Shown here: positions 19,001 through 27,119 of the stretch, one piece after another
Layout: every line of letters starts with the position of its first letter
Position numbering within the stretch: position 1 is the first letter of the stretch
Assembly (NCBI GenBank): GCA_027621405.1
Contig: JAQCBT010000007.1
Span: forward strand, 62,001 to 126,000
DNA from: Pseudomonadota bacterium
Lineage (GTDB): Bacteria > Pseudomonadota > Gammaproteobacteria > Pseudomonadales > Pseudohongiellaceae
Direction: 5' to 3'
Length of the DNA: 64,000 nt
Notes under the pieces: model-generated
What the model was told of the DNA's origin: nothing
The model's database searches: none
Seen by the model: the letters and a program-made list of their open reading frames with translations, nothing else
Translations under genes and position numbers: made by a program

Positions 19001-19101
19001 GGACACCCATCTGAATTTCTTGGGACACCCACTTTATTCTAAGACTCAACAGTCGGTGAATTTCTTGGGACACCCACTTTATTCTAAGACTCACCAGTCG
19101 G
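19001..19101 (-). repeat. TGGGTGTCC motif cluster, with 2 x 45-bp tandem repeat
   Basis: Three minus-strand copies of TGGGTGTCC lie at 19001-19009, 19023-19031 and 19068-19076. The last two sit inside a perfect head-to-tail duplication of 45 bp (19012-19056 and 19057-19101) with a single mismatch (C-A versus C-C near the end of each unit). The cluster is in the 400-bp gap between the 3' end of rlmB and the rpsF promoter. No gene is seen in that gap. Confidence 0.9.
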
Positions 19102-19198
19102 CGCCAGACCCCATCACACAAGGCCTTAAGACTATTATCAAGTGTTGAATTTTATGGAGCCTGAACCTTGAAGCAGCGGATCCTGCTATCAGGAAGCC

Positions 19199-19942
19199 CT
19201 AGCTACGCTGTCGCACAGCCTCAAACAGGGCCACGCCGGTGGCGACAGAGACGTTCAGGCTGCTCACGGCGCCCGCCATGGGAATAGAAACCAGGTGATC
19301 GCAGTGCTCCCGGGTCAGGCGACGCAAGCCACTCCCTTCAGAGCCCATCACCAGCGCAATTGGGCCGGTAAGATCCTGTTGGTAGAGCGTATGGTCCGCT
19401 TCATCGGCAGTACCGATGAGCCAGATCCCGCGTTCCTGAAGCGATTTCATGCAGCGCGCCAGGTTGGTGACGGTCACCAGGGGCATTGACTCTGCAGCAC
19501 CGCTGGCCACGCGGCTCACGGTATCGTTGAGGCTGGCAGACTTGTCTTTCGGTACGATAACCGCATTGACGCCGGCCGCATCGGCCGTACGCAGACAGGC
19601 GCCCAGGTTGTGAGGATCGGTGACCCCATCGAGGATCAACAGCAGGGCGTCAGATTGCAGCTTGTCGAGCAAGGCATTCAGATCTGCCTCGGAGCGTGCC
19701 GACCTGGCGCGCACCGTTTCTGCCACTACTCCCTGATGGGGATTGGGACAGCGTTTCTCCAGCTCCGCCAAATCAAGTTCTTCAACCTCAATTCCAGCGT
19801 TCTGCGCCAGTTTCAGTAGCTCCTGAACCCGGCCATCATGTCGACCCTTCTTGATCAACAGGCGCTGGACATCACCGGATCGCTGCTTGAGCAACTCGGC
19901 AACGGCGTGTACGCCGGCGATGTAGCTTGTACTCGAAGCCAT
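19199..19942 (-). CDS. rlmB: 23S rRNA (guanosine-2'-O)-methyltransferase RlmB
   Basis: A 247-residue SpoU/TrmH-family methyltransferase that modifies G2251 of 23S rRNA. It has an N-terminal substrate-binding domain (YIAGVHAVAELL), then the trefoil-knot domain with LILDGVTDPHNLGACLRTADAAG, IALVMGSEGSGLRRL and SIPMAGAVSSLNVSVATGVALFE. Length equals E. coli RlmB (243-247). It follows rnr in the standard rnr-rlmB order. A TGGGTGTCC copy sits 7 bp upstream of the ATG. The only Shine-Dalgarno-like AAGGA overlaps that copy, so the repeat may affect translation. Confidence 0.96.
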   Translation of the reverse strand: MASSTSYIAGVHAVAELLKQRSGDVQRLLIKKGRHDGRVQELLKLAQNAGIEVEELDLAELEKRCPNPHQGVVAETVRARSARSEADLNALLDKLQSDALLLILDGVTDPHNLGACLRTADAAGVNAVIVPKDKSASLNDTVSRVASGAAESMPLVTVTNLARCMKSLQERGIWLIGTADEADHTLYQQDLTGPIALVMGSEGSGLRRLTREHCDHLVSIPMAGAVSSLNVSVATGVALFEAVRQRS

Positions 19943-19949
19943 GATTAGA

Positions 19950-20042
19950 TGGGTGTCCTTAATCCTGGATTGATTTCTTCAAGTGGGTGTCCTGCAATTG
20001 ACTCTGGATTGATCTCTTCAAGTGGGTGTCCTGCAAATGACT
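19950..20042 (+). repeat. TGGGTGTCC motif cluster with 39-bp period, rnr-rlmB junction
   Basis: Plus-strand copies lie at 19950-19958, 19984-19992 and 20023-20031. The last two are part of a 39-bp direct repeat (about 19965-20003 and 20004-20042) with few differences, each carrying TCAAGTGGGTGTCCTGCAA. The array fills the whole 130-bp rnr-rlmB spacer. Its orientation is opposite to the cluster on the other side of rlmB. Confidence 0.88.
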
Positions 20043-20072
20043 GTCTGCTTTTGTTCCGATGCGAGTCTGGAA

Positions 20073-22640
20073 CTAGCGGCGCTGGGCCGGTTTCTTACCG
20101 CGTCCGCCTGAAGTCTTCTTGCGAGCGGCTGGCGACTTCTTTTTATCGGCACCACCTCTGGTCCGGCCAGCACTCTGCTTGCCGGCCCCTTTTTTGGCCA
20201 CACCCTTTCCAGTATTTGTCTTGCCTGATTTGCTGCCGCCTCTTTTTCCTCTCGAGCCTCGGTTGCTCCGGCTTTCAGCTTCCTTCTTCGCAGCTTCCAG
20301 AAATTTGTCCTTATTGGATTTCTTGCCTGATTTACCTTGAGGATTGTGCTCGCCACGGCTAGAAGACTTGCCTCCGGACCTGCTGCTGGTCAATTGTAAA
20401 TCAATCTGCTTCTCTTCCAGATCGACGCGTGCCACTCGTACTTCCAGCACATCGCCGAGGCGGAATATGTTGTGGGTTCTCTCGCCTTCCAGGCAATGTC
20501 GAGCAGGATCGAAATGATAGTAATCGTTGTCCAGTTCGGTGATATGCACCAGTCCTTCGATGTAGATGCCCTGTAGCTCCACGAACAAACCAAAACTGGT
20601 AACCGAAGTAACCGTTCCCTGGTAAACGTCGCCGACCCTGTCCTTCATGTATTCACACTTGAGCCAGTTAACTACGCTGTAACTGGCAGCGTCCGCACGC
20701 CGCTCAGCGGTCGAGGTTGACTCTCCAAGGCTGATCAGGTCCGGCAAGCTATAGGGATAGATCTGCCCCTTACCGAGTTTGCTTTGCTTGTCGTGTGCTC
20801 GAAGGTTCTTGCTTCTCTTGTTGCGAATCAGGTAACGGATCGCACGATGGACCAACAAATCGGGATAGCGCCGAATTGGCGAGGTAAAGTGAGTGTAAGC
20901 TGGAAACCCTAATCCAAAGTGCCCAATATTTTCTGGCTGGTATACTGCCTGCATCATGGACCGAATCATCATGGTCTGTAGCAGGTTCCGGTCAGGCCTG
21001 TCAGCGATGCTGCGCAGGGTTTGCTGGTAGTCGGAAGGGCTTGGCCTGTCGCCCCCACTGAGCTTCAGTCCCATTTCAAACAGGAAATCCCTGAGCCCCG
21101 CCAACTTGTCCGGATTCGGCCCTTCATGCACCCGATACAGGGCCGGGACATCCATGGATTCCAGCAAACGCGCTGCAGCGACGTTTGCGCAGAGCATGCA
21201 CTCCTCAATCATCTTGTGCGCGTCGTTGCGCTCGACCGGGATGATTTCCTTAATCTTCTTGTTCTCAGCAAAGACTATGCGGGTCTCGACGCTTTCGAAC
21301 TCCATCGCTCCCTCATCGCTGCGATGGGATTTTAGCGCCTTGAACAGAGAATACAGGTCCTCGAGACTCGGCAGCAGAGACCCATATACCTTTCTTAATC
21401 GTGCCCTGATCTTCGCGGCGGTTTCATTGGCCGGTTCCTGCAGCATGTCAGACACTTCGGTATAGGTCAGGCGAGCATGGGAATAGATCATTGCCTCACT
21501 GAAGCAATAGCTTTTAAGTTCACCGTATGGCGAAATTTCCATCTCGCACACCATGGCAAGACGATCTGTCTCCGGCTTTAACGAACACAGGCCATTGGAT
21601 AACTTCTCAGGAAGCATGGGCACAACGTGACCTGGAAAATACACAGAGGTACCACGCTCCTCGGCTTCCTTGTCCAGAGCAGTATTCAGGCGCACGTAAT
21701 GAGAGACATCGGCGATGGCGACAAACAGGGTCCAGCCTGAGTCATGGCGACGGGCAAACACCGCGTCATCAAAGTCCTTGGCATCCTCACCATCGATCGT
21801 GACCAGAGGAAGCTCCCGCAGGTCAAAGCGCCCTCTCATGTCTTCTTCAGAAACGGAATCCCGGAATCGTGCCGTTTCCTTCTGCACGGATGAGGGCCAT
21901 TGGTGAGGTATGTCGAAACTGTGCAGGGCGACGTCGATCTCGATACCGGGCGTGGTCACATCGCCAAGAATCGCCGTGATTTCCGCAACGGCCTTGCTGC
22001 GCTTATTGGGGTATTCGATGATGCGGGCGCTGACATATTGCCCATCACTGGCTGGCTTGCCATAGCCGGGTGGAATGACTATCTCGTGGGTGACCCGCTT
22101 GTTATCGGGAAGCACGATCCCGTAACCCTTCTCCTGAAAATAGCGACCGACGATTTCCTTGTAGCGCCTCTGCAGAATTTCGACAACCGTCCCTTCCCGC
22201 TTGCCCCGGGTTTCATAGCCCGTGAATCGGGCCAATACCCGATCGCCATCGAACAGCTGGGACATCTCTCGAGGAGACAGGAACAGGTCTTCTCCAGCGT
22301 CATCCGGAATGAAATAGCCAGCACCATCTTTGGTACCCTGCACCCTGCCGGACTGCAGGTCCATGTGGGCAGTGAGGCCGTAGGCACCCTTGCGATTTCG
22401 AATAATCTGGCCGTCGCGGGCCATGGCATTGAGCCGTCGGCGCAGGGCCTCAGTGCCCTCGTCGTCCCCCAAGCCCAGAAATTCAGCGAACCGATCCAGC
22501 AGTACTGGTTCCCCGAGCTGCTCGAGCTGGTCGAGGATGTGCTCGCGGCTGGCGATGGGATTATCGTAATTTTGCGCTTCACGACCCGCGAATGGGTCGC
22601 TGGCAGGGGGTTTGGGCTTGGATTTTCGACGGGAGGGCAT
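20073..22640 (-). CDS. rnr: Ribonuclease R
   Basis: An 855-residue 3'-5' exoribonuclease, taking ATG 22640 (MPSRRKSKPKPP) as start; an in-frame upstream start at 22691 would add 17 unlike residues. Order of domains: winged-helix/cold-shock domains, the RNB catalytic domain with the acidic metal site in TIDGEDAKDFDDAVFARRH, a C-terminal S1 domain (GDVYQGTVTSVTSFGLFVELQ), and a Lys/Arg/Gly/Ser-rich tail of about 90 residues as in other RNase R proteins. It degrades structured RNA and takes part in rRNA and tmRNA quality control. It is followed by rlmB and divergent from tRNA-Leu. Confidence 0.96.
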   Translation of the reverse strand: MPSRRKSKPKPPASDPFAGREAQNYDNPIASREHILDQLEQLGEPVLLDRFAEFLGLGDDEGTEALRRRLNAMARDGQIIRNRKGAYGLTAHMDLQSGRVQGTKDGAGYFIPDDAGEDLFLSPREMSQLFDGDRVLARFTGYETRGKREGTVVEILQRRYKEIVGRYFQEKGYGIVLPDNKRVTHEIVIPPGYGKPASDGQYVSARIIEYPNKRSKAVAEITAILGDVTTPGIEIDVALHSFDIPHQWPSSVQKETARFRDSVSEEDMRGRFDLRELPLVTIDGEDAKDFDDAVFARRHDSGWTLFVAIADVSHYVRLNTALDKEAEERGTSVYFPGHVVPMLPEKLSNGLCSLKPETDRLAMVCEMEISPYGELKSYCFSEAMIYSHARLTYTEVSDMLQEPANETAAKIRARLRKVYGSLLPSLEDLYSLFKALKSHRSDEGAMEFESVETRIVFAENKKIKEIIPVERNDAHKMIEECMLCANVAAARLLESMDVPALYRVHEGPNPDKLAGLRDFLFEMGLKLSGGDRPSPSDYQQTLRSIADRPDRNLLQTMMIRSMMQAVYQPENIGHFGLGFPAYTHFTSPIRRYPDLLVHRAIRYLIRNKRSKNLRAHDKQSKLGKGQIYPYSLPDLISLGESTSTAERRADAASYSVVNWLKCEYMKDRVGDVYQGTVTSVTSFGLFVELQGIYIEGLVHITELDNDYYHFDPARHCLEGERTHNIFRLGDVLEVRVARVDLEEKQIDLQLTSSRSGGKSSSRGEHNPQGKSGKKSNKDKFLEAAKKEAESRSNRGSRGKRGGSKSGKTNTGKGVAKKGAGKQSAGRTRGGADKKKSPAARKKTSGGRGKKPAQRR

Positions 22641-22697
22641 GTTATTGGGGCGCAGTATACACGGCTCACGCCGCGCTGTCTGTGACAGCATAGGATA

Positions 22698-22726
22698 TTG
22701 ACAGATATTGGCTGGGTCGGTATTGT
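22698..22726 (+). promoter_or_regulatory. Strong promoter for tRNA-Leu with GC-rich discriminator
   Basis: TTGACA (22698-22703), 17-bp spacer, TATTGT (22721-22726), followed by a GC-rich discriminator TGCGCTCCCCC, which is typical of stringently controlled stable-RNA promoters. Just after the predicted start, CCCCCGGC and CCGGGGG (22733-22750) can form a GC hairpin in the precursor ahead of the mature tRNA. Confidence 0.75.
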
Positions 22727-22765
22727 TGCGCTCCCCCGGCTCGCCGGGGGGTTCCTTTGCTTGTA

Positions 22766-22852
22766 GCCCAGGTGGCGGAATTGGTAGACGCGCTAGCTTC
22801 AGGTGCTAGTAATCGAAAGGTTGTGGGAGTTCAAGTCTCCCCCTGGGCACCA
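22766..22852 (+). tRNA. tRNA-Leu (anticodon CAG)
   Basis: An 87-nt class II tRNA with the long variable arm. The acceptor stem GCCCAGG pairs with CCTGGGC, discriminator A and encoded CCA end at 22852. The D-arm segment GGCGGAATTGGTAGACGC and T-arm GTTCAAGTC are canonical. The anticodon loop TTCAGGT gives CAG (22800-22802), reading the CUG codon. It closely resembles E. coli leuPQTV tRNA in the D-arm and anticodon regions. Confidence 0.98.
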
Positions 22853-23228
22853 TCTTCAAGTAGTACCCTAGTAAACCCTTGCGATATCAAGCTCCCATTG
22901 CGACTAGCTGACCGGTCGACTATTTCTTCTAATTAGTTCAATGCTGAGACCTGCATTCAGAGGATCCTGCTTGCATAGCAAGAGATTCTGTTTGGCGTCA
23001 GCGGCTCCCAGCAATCTGGATCTTTACTCCTAAGATGAGGGAGTTCCCCCTGGGTTCTTCTTTTCTTGTATTGTGGAATCCGCAGGCTCTGCTATTGGCG
23101 CTAGTTAATCTTACAGGCGCATCCCGGATTGCGAGTCTTCTCAGCACCGGAAGCTAATTTTGGAAGGAAAGCAGAAGCTGCTGGCAGGGCGAGAGCCTTG
23201 GAGCTACTGCCGGTCTGCTCTTGCGCTG
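22853..23228. other. Intergenic region, no gene seen
   Basis: 376 bp between tRNA-Leu and the 3' end of ccoP. No convincing open frame, terminator or repeat of the TGGGTGTCC family is present. A stretch near 23040 (GGGAGTTCCCCCTGGG) loosely resembles the tRNA-Leu 3' end but is interrupted and probably fortuitous. Confidence 0.4.
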
Positions 23229-24107
23229 CTATCGAACTAACAGCGCAACCAGCAGTTTGATTTGTAGATCATCCAGCCGCTCGCCAAATGCAGGCATGAC
23301 ACCGAATCTGCCGAAAGTCAGCGTGTCCTTAATGGTGTCCAGATCCCCGCCATACAACCAGATATCGTCTGAGAGTCGGGGTGCGCCCAGCATCGGATTG
23401 CCGGAACCGTCAGGCATGTGGCAGGCGACACAGTACTGCTGGTAAGCAGCTCGACCGGGGTGAGATTCAGAAGGGGTCTGGCTCAGGGTTTGCACGTACT
23501 CCGCAACCTGACTCACGCCCTGTTCACCAAGGATATCGCCCCAGGCAATCATCTGTGCGTTTCGGCCACCACGAATAGTTTGTTCGATCTGTTCAGGTGT
23601 AGACCCCCACTGCCAATCGATATCATGCAGATTTGGAAACAGTGAGGCTTGCCCCCTGCCCTCAGGGCCATGGCACGCAGCACACTCGCGCGCGAAAAGT
23701 CTCTCCGCCGTATCCATGAGTTGCAAATCGTTCTGCATTTCAGCCAGACTCATGCCGGCTGCGGCGTTTCTCGCTTCTGCGAAGTTTTCATCGAAGTTCT
23801 CATAGGCTTCCGCGATTCGACTACCCTGAGACCAGTTTAGAATCCCCTCATAACTACCCAAACCGGGATACAGCATCATGTAGACCAGGGTGAAGATCAT
23901 GGCGGCGAAGATCAGCCAGAACCACCACATGGGCGGCGCCTTGTTTCCCTCACGGAGGTCACCGTCCCAAACAGGCTCGTCTGCGATTTCCTCAGAATCA
24001 TCTGACTGAAAATAGAGACTATAGGTGAGCCAGGCAACTGCTGCGAGCGATACCAGGGTAACGACGGCAATCCAGCCTGCCCAAAAACCTGAAGGTAAAT
24101 CAGCCAT
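23229..24107 (-). CDS. ccoP: cbb3-type cytochrome c oxidase subunit III (CcoP)
   Basis: A 292-residue dihaem cytochrome from ATG 24107 (MADLPSGFWAGW). It has two membrane helices at about 11-33 and 60-80, then two cytochrome c domains with haem motifs CAACH (142-146) and CVACH (226-230). It feeds electrons to CcoO and the catalytic CcoN. The start overlaps the end of ccoQ by 8 bp. The organisation is the standard fourth gene of ccoNOQP. No terminator is obvious downstream. Confidence 0.96.
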   Translation of the reverse strand: MADLPSGFWAGWIAVVTLVSLAAVAWLTYSLYFQSDDSEEIADEPVWDGDLREGNKAPPMWWFWLIFAAMIFTLVYMMLYPGLGSYEGILNWSQGSRIAEAYENFDENFAEARNAAAGMSLAEMQNDLQLMDTAERLFARECAACHGPEGRGQASLFPNLHDIDWQWGSTPEQIEQTIRGGRNAQMIAWGDILGEQGVSQVAEYVQTLSQTPSESHPGRAAYQQYCVACHMPDGSGNPMLGAPRLSDDIWLYGGDLDTIKDTLTFGRFGVMPAFGERLDDLQIKLLVALLVR

Positions 24108-24243
24108 GATAATTCTCATCCTCGAGAGGAATTCTGGACACTTCAGTTATCTCTTCTGTGTTGCCACGGGTGCCGAACCAGATGGCCACCCCCACCATGA
24201 AGGCCATTACTAGCATATCTCCGAAGAAGATAAACCACGTCAT
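24100..24243 (-). CDS. ccoQ: cbb3-type oxidase small subunit CcoQ
   Basis: A 47-residue protein read from ATG 24243, whose start overlaps the ccoO stop (ATGA). It begins MTWFIFFGDMLVMAFMVG, one membrane helix, then WFGTRGNTEEITEVSRIPLE and a short acidic tail. Size, single helix and location between ccoO and ccoP identify it as CcoQ/FixQ, which stabilises the oxidase complex. Confidence 0.88.
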   Translation of the reverse strand: MTWFIFFGDMLVMAFMVGVAIWFGTRGNTEEITEVSRIPLEDENYHG

Positions 24244-24869
24244 AGCTCACTCTCTCCCTGGTAGCTGGTACCCAGCATTTGTAGATAGGCAATCAGCGCA
24301 TCCATTTCCGTCATGCCTTCCAGGGCAGCATCAGCACCAGCGATATCCTCTTCTGTATAGGGATGTCCCAATACAGTTAGCGCACTCAGTTTAGCCGTGA
24401 TATTGCCGGTCTCACTTGCCTCTCTTTCCGCTAACCAGGGATAAGCAGGCATGATGCTGTTTGGCACCACTGAGCGGGGATTAAGCAGGTGAATGCGGTG
24501 CCAGTCATCGGAAAATTTTCCACCCAGGCGATGCAAATCGGGGCCAGTTCTCTTCGAACCCCAAAGGAATGGCCGATCATAGACAAATTCATCGGCGCGT
24601 GAGTAAGGCCCGTAACGCTCCACCTCGGCAATCAGTGGTCGGACTTGTTGTGAATGACAGACGTGGCAGCCTTCACGGATATAGATGTCCCGACCTGTAA
24701 GTTCGACTGCAGAATAGAGATGGGAGTTTACAGTGGCGGTATCAAGACTATCCTGGTTAAGCACTGGAAGTAGTTGCACCAGACCACCAATGGCTGACAC
24801 GAACAGGATGCCAAAGATTAATAGACCTGTGTTCTCTTCAATCTTTTTGTGTAGCGACAATCCGTCCAT
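24240..24869 (-). CDS. ccoO: cbb3-type cytochrome c oxidase subunit II (CcoO)
   Basis: A 209-residue membrane-anchored monohaem cytochrome c. One N-terminal helix at about 14-35, haem motif CHVCH at 68-72, the CcoO-specific SQQVRPLIAEVERYGPYSRA stretch, and GPDLHRLGGKFSDDWHRIHLLNPR. It overlaps ccoN by one base (stop/start) and ccoQ by 3 bp, so translation is coupled. Confidence 0.97.
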   Translation of the reverse strand: MDGLSLHKKIEENTGLLIFGILFVSAIGGLVQLLPVLNQDSLDTATVNSHLYSAVELTGRDIYIREGCHVCHSQQVRPLIAEVERYGPYSRADEFVYDRPFLWGSKRTGPDLHRLGGKFSDDWHRIHLLNPRSVVPNSIMPAYPWLAEREASETGNITAKLSALTVLGHPYTEEDIAGADAALEGMTEMDALIAYLQMLGTSYQGESEL

Positions 24870-26296
24870 TAGTTCATTCCGTAGGCAGGGTTGACCGCTG
24901 GCACAGTGACCCGGGCAGCCTCCTTCCCTTTCATGGTCATAAACAGGTTATAGGCCATCAATATAGTGCCAGCGAGAAAAATCAGGCCGGCCACCAGACG
25001 CAGCAGATAGTAGGGAGTCATGCTGGCCATGATGTCTTTGAAGCTGAAGCTGAGTTCGCCCAATTGATCGACACTAAGCCAAAGCAGGCCCTGGGACACA
25101 CCGGCCGCCCACATGGCGATGATGTAGAGCATGGTACCGGCCAATGCCAGCGCGAAATGAACGTTGGCAAGTTTCTTGGAGTAGAGCTCCCTGCCCACCA
25201 GCTTTGGCACCATGAAATAGAATGTGCCGTAGGTGATCATCGCATTCCAGCCCAGAGCACCTGAGTGTACGTGGCCGATAGTCCAGTCGGTGAAGTGACT
25301 GACGATGTTTACACTCCGGATTGCCATCATAGGACCTTCAAACGTGGCCAGCCCATAGAAAGCCAGTGACAATACGATAAATTTCAAGGCCGGGTCGCTA
25401 CGCAGCTTCTCCCACGCGGTGCTCACCGTCATGATGCCGTTAATCATGGTGGCCCAGGAGGGTGCCAACAGGATAATACTCATACCCATACCCAGGGTCT
25501 GAACCCATTCGGGAACTGAGTTGTAGTGCAGGTGATGGGGGCCTGCCCAGATATAGCTGTATACGAATGCCCAGAAGGCAACAACAGACAATCGATAGCT
25601 CCATATGGGTCGCTCCGCATGCTTGGGCAGGAAATAATAGAGCATGCCAAGGAAACCACCCGTAAGCAGGAAGCCTACCGCATTGTGCCCGTACCACCAT
25701 TGCACGACCGCATCCTGTGCGCCTGCATAGAGAGAATAGGACTTGCCGATTGTGACTGGAATCGCCAGATTGTTGATTATGTGGAGCATGGCGATGACGA
25801 TTATTAATGCGCCATAGAACCAGTTGGAAATATAGATGGGTTTGATTTTGCGCTGGGCAATTGTGCCGAAGAACACGATCCCAAAGCAGACCCAGACCAA
25901 CGCAATAGCGATATCCCAGGGCCACTCCAATTCTGCATATTCTTTTGAGGTAGTGAGTCCGGCCAATAAGGATAACCCGCCCGTCAGCACAATGAGCTGC
26001 CAGGCATAGCAGCAGAACCAGGCCAATTTAGGCATGAAGAGTGGCGTATGGCATGTGCGCTGGACACTATAGAAGGCCGTCGCCATCAAGGCGGACACAC
26101 CGAAGCCAAAGATGATGCCATTGGTATGCAGAGGCCGTAGTCTGCCGAACGATAGCCAGAACTGCCCGAAGTCTATGGTGGGCCACACGAGTTCAGCCGC
26201 GATATAGACGCCAGCCGCCATGGCAGCGATGGCCCAGATGACAGCAAACTGAATCAATCGAAGTGCGATGTTGTCGTGGTAAGTCTGGTCACTCAT
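24869..26296 (-). CDS. ccoN: cbb3-type cytochrome c oxidase subunit I (CcoN)
   Basis: A 475-residue, 12-helix catalytic subunit from ATG 26296 (MSDQTYHDNIALRL); a GTG four codons upstream (26308) is possible. It carries the haem-copper oxidase signatures: the low-spin haem His in FGRLRPLHTNGIIFGFGV, the Cu-B region WWYGHNAVGFLLTGGFLG, and the HYDWTIGHVHSGALGWNAM-type segment, here HFTDWTIGHVHSGALGWN. High-affinity oxygen reduction under microaerobic conditions. It is preceded by a Yip1-family gene at 55 bp, with which it probably shares the Anr/Fnr-type promoter. Confidence 0.96.
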   Translation of the reverse strand: MSDQTYHDNIALRLIQFAVIWAIAAMAAGVYIAAELVWPTIDFGQFWLSFGRLRPLHTNGIIFGFGVSALMATAFYSVQRTCHTPLFMPKLAWFCCYAWQLIVLTGGLSLLAGLTTSKEYAELEWPWDIAIALVWVCFGIVFFGTIAQRKIKPIYISNWFYGALIIVIAMLHIINNLAIPVTIGKSYSLYAGAQDAVVQWWYGHNAVGFLLTGGFLGMLYYFLPKHAERPIWSYRLSVVAFWAFVYSYIWAGPHHLHYNSVPEWVQTLGMGMSIILLAPSWATMINGIMTVSTAWEKLRSDPALKFIVLSLAFYGLATFEGPMMAIRSVNIVSHFTDWTIGHVHSGALGWNAMITYGTFYFMVPKLVGRELYSKKLANVHFALALAGTMLYIIAMWAAGVSQGLLWLSVDQLGELSFSFKDIMASMTPYYLLRLVAGLIFLAGTILMAYNLFMTMKGKEAARVTVPAVNPAYGMN

Positions 26297-26351
26297 TGTA
26301 GGCAACACCTTTACTGCTATTCATAGTCATAATCGCCGTTCTGCGCCCGCG

Positions 26352-26966
26352 CTAAACACCCAATGAGGGTCCGAGACCCATGGTCCAGAGTCCCATGCTG
26401 ATGCCGAGCAAACTCACGGCCGCAACCAATAACCAGCCCACGAGGGAAGACGCCATCAGCATGCCCCGCTCCGGCGGAGTGTCCAATACGATTGGAATGC
26501 CTTTATAGAGGAGATACATGCTCCAGATCATGGTTGGGATCATTACGAGTACGTTTACCAACACATCCGGGAATAGATGAGCGATGCTGGCGATAGCCAA
26601 TGGAGCACCTACGATGGTAATCAATGCCACATGCTTCCCCAGGGACGCGCTGGCACCGTAGGTGGCGGCCATCCATCTGGAAATGATCGCGGTGCTGAAT
26701 AGACCAAAGCTCAACACGATGAAATAACCTACGCTGACCACAAGTAGCGAATTCGTTTCCATCATCAGAGGATCTTCCGCGCCGATTCGCCAGCCAAAGT
26801 TAGCGGCTCCAATGAGCGCGAACAGTGGCGGCAGAGCCAGTAGCCACAATGAATAGCGGAAGAATACGCGTCCGGGGGAGGGGTCGGCTTTGGCGAGCGC
26901 TTCGAATGCCTCGACTGGCTGATAGAGTGATTTCAGCAAGAAAGAGAGATTAATTGTAGAGCTCAC
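26352..26966 (-). CDS. Yip1-family membrane protein heading cbb3 operon
   Basis: A 204-residue protein with five predicted membrane helices. The N-terminal LLKSLYQPVEAFEALAKADPS followed by alternating helices is the pattern of the bacterial Yip1/DUF1282 family (function unknown, thought to act in membrane organisation). It lies directly upstream of ccoN and downstream of the predicted oxygen-controlled promoter, so it is likely co-induced with the oxidase. A role in oxidase assembly is inference only. Confidence 0.8.
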   Translation of the reverse strand: MSSTINLSFLLKSLYQPVEAFEALAKADPSPGRVFFRYSLWLLALPPLFALIGAANFGWRIGAEDPLMMETNSLLVVSVGYFIVLSFGLFSTAIISRWMAATYGASASLGKHVALITIVGAPLAIASIAHLFPDVLVNVLVMIPTMIWSMYLLYKGIPIVLDTPPERGMLMASSLVGWLLVAAVSLLGISMGLWTMGLGPSLGV

Positions 26967-27014
26967 TAAGCTTGTTTCCAGGCGCCTGATATTGGAGGCA
27001 TAGTCTCACGAATA

Positions 27015-27038
27015 AAGTTGTCTGGCATGTGACAACTT
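27015..27038. promoter_or_regulatory. Perfect palindrome at predicted transcription start
   Basis: AAGTTGTC (27015-27022) and GACAACTT (27031-27038) are perfect complements with an 8-bp spacer. Relative to the minus-strand promoter it begins about at +1. It could be an operator for a dimeric regulator or a 5'-end stem-loop in the mRNA. Confidence 0.5.
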
Positions 27039-27044
27039 CTACAG

Positions 27045-27085
27045 ATTATAAAGTTTGGCGCCCGAGTCAAGTTGATCTGGCTCAA
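27045..27085 (-). promoter_or_regulatory. Class II Anr/Fnr promoter for Yip1-ccoNOQP
   Basis: TTGAT-CTGG-CTCAA (27072-27085) matches the Anr/Fnr consensus TTGAT-N4-ATCAA at nine of ten positions. On the minus strand a perfect TATAAT (27050-27045) follows. Start of transcription near 27038 puts the box centre at about -41, the position used by class II Fnr activation. The downstream gene is the Yip1-family gene (ATG 26966) and then ccoNOQP. Confidence 0.75.
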
Positions 27086-27119
27086 TTAAGTCATTTGACT
27101 GGTTGAAATCAGGCCTTCA

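Noticed and set aside
23036..23056. Partial duplicate of the tRNA-Leu 3' end as an att site
   Set aside because: The match is broken (GGGAGTT followed at once by CCCCCTGGG, missing the T-loop) and no integrase gene is present; likely coincidence.
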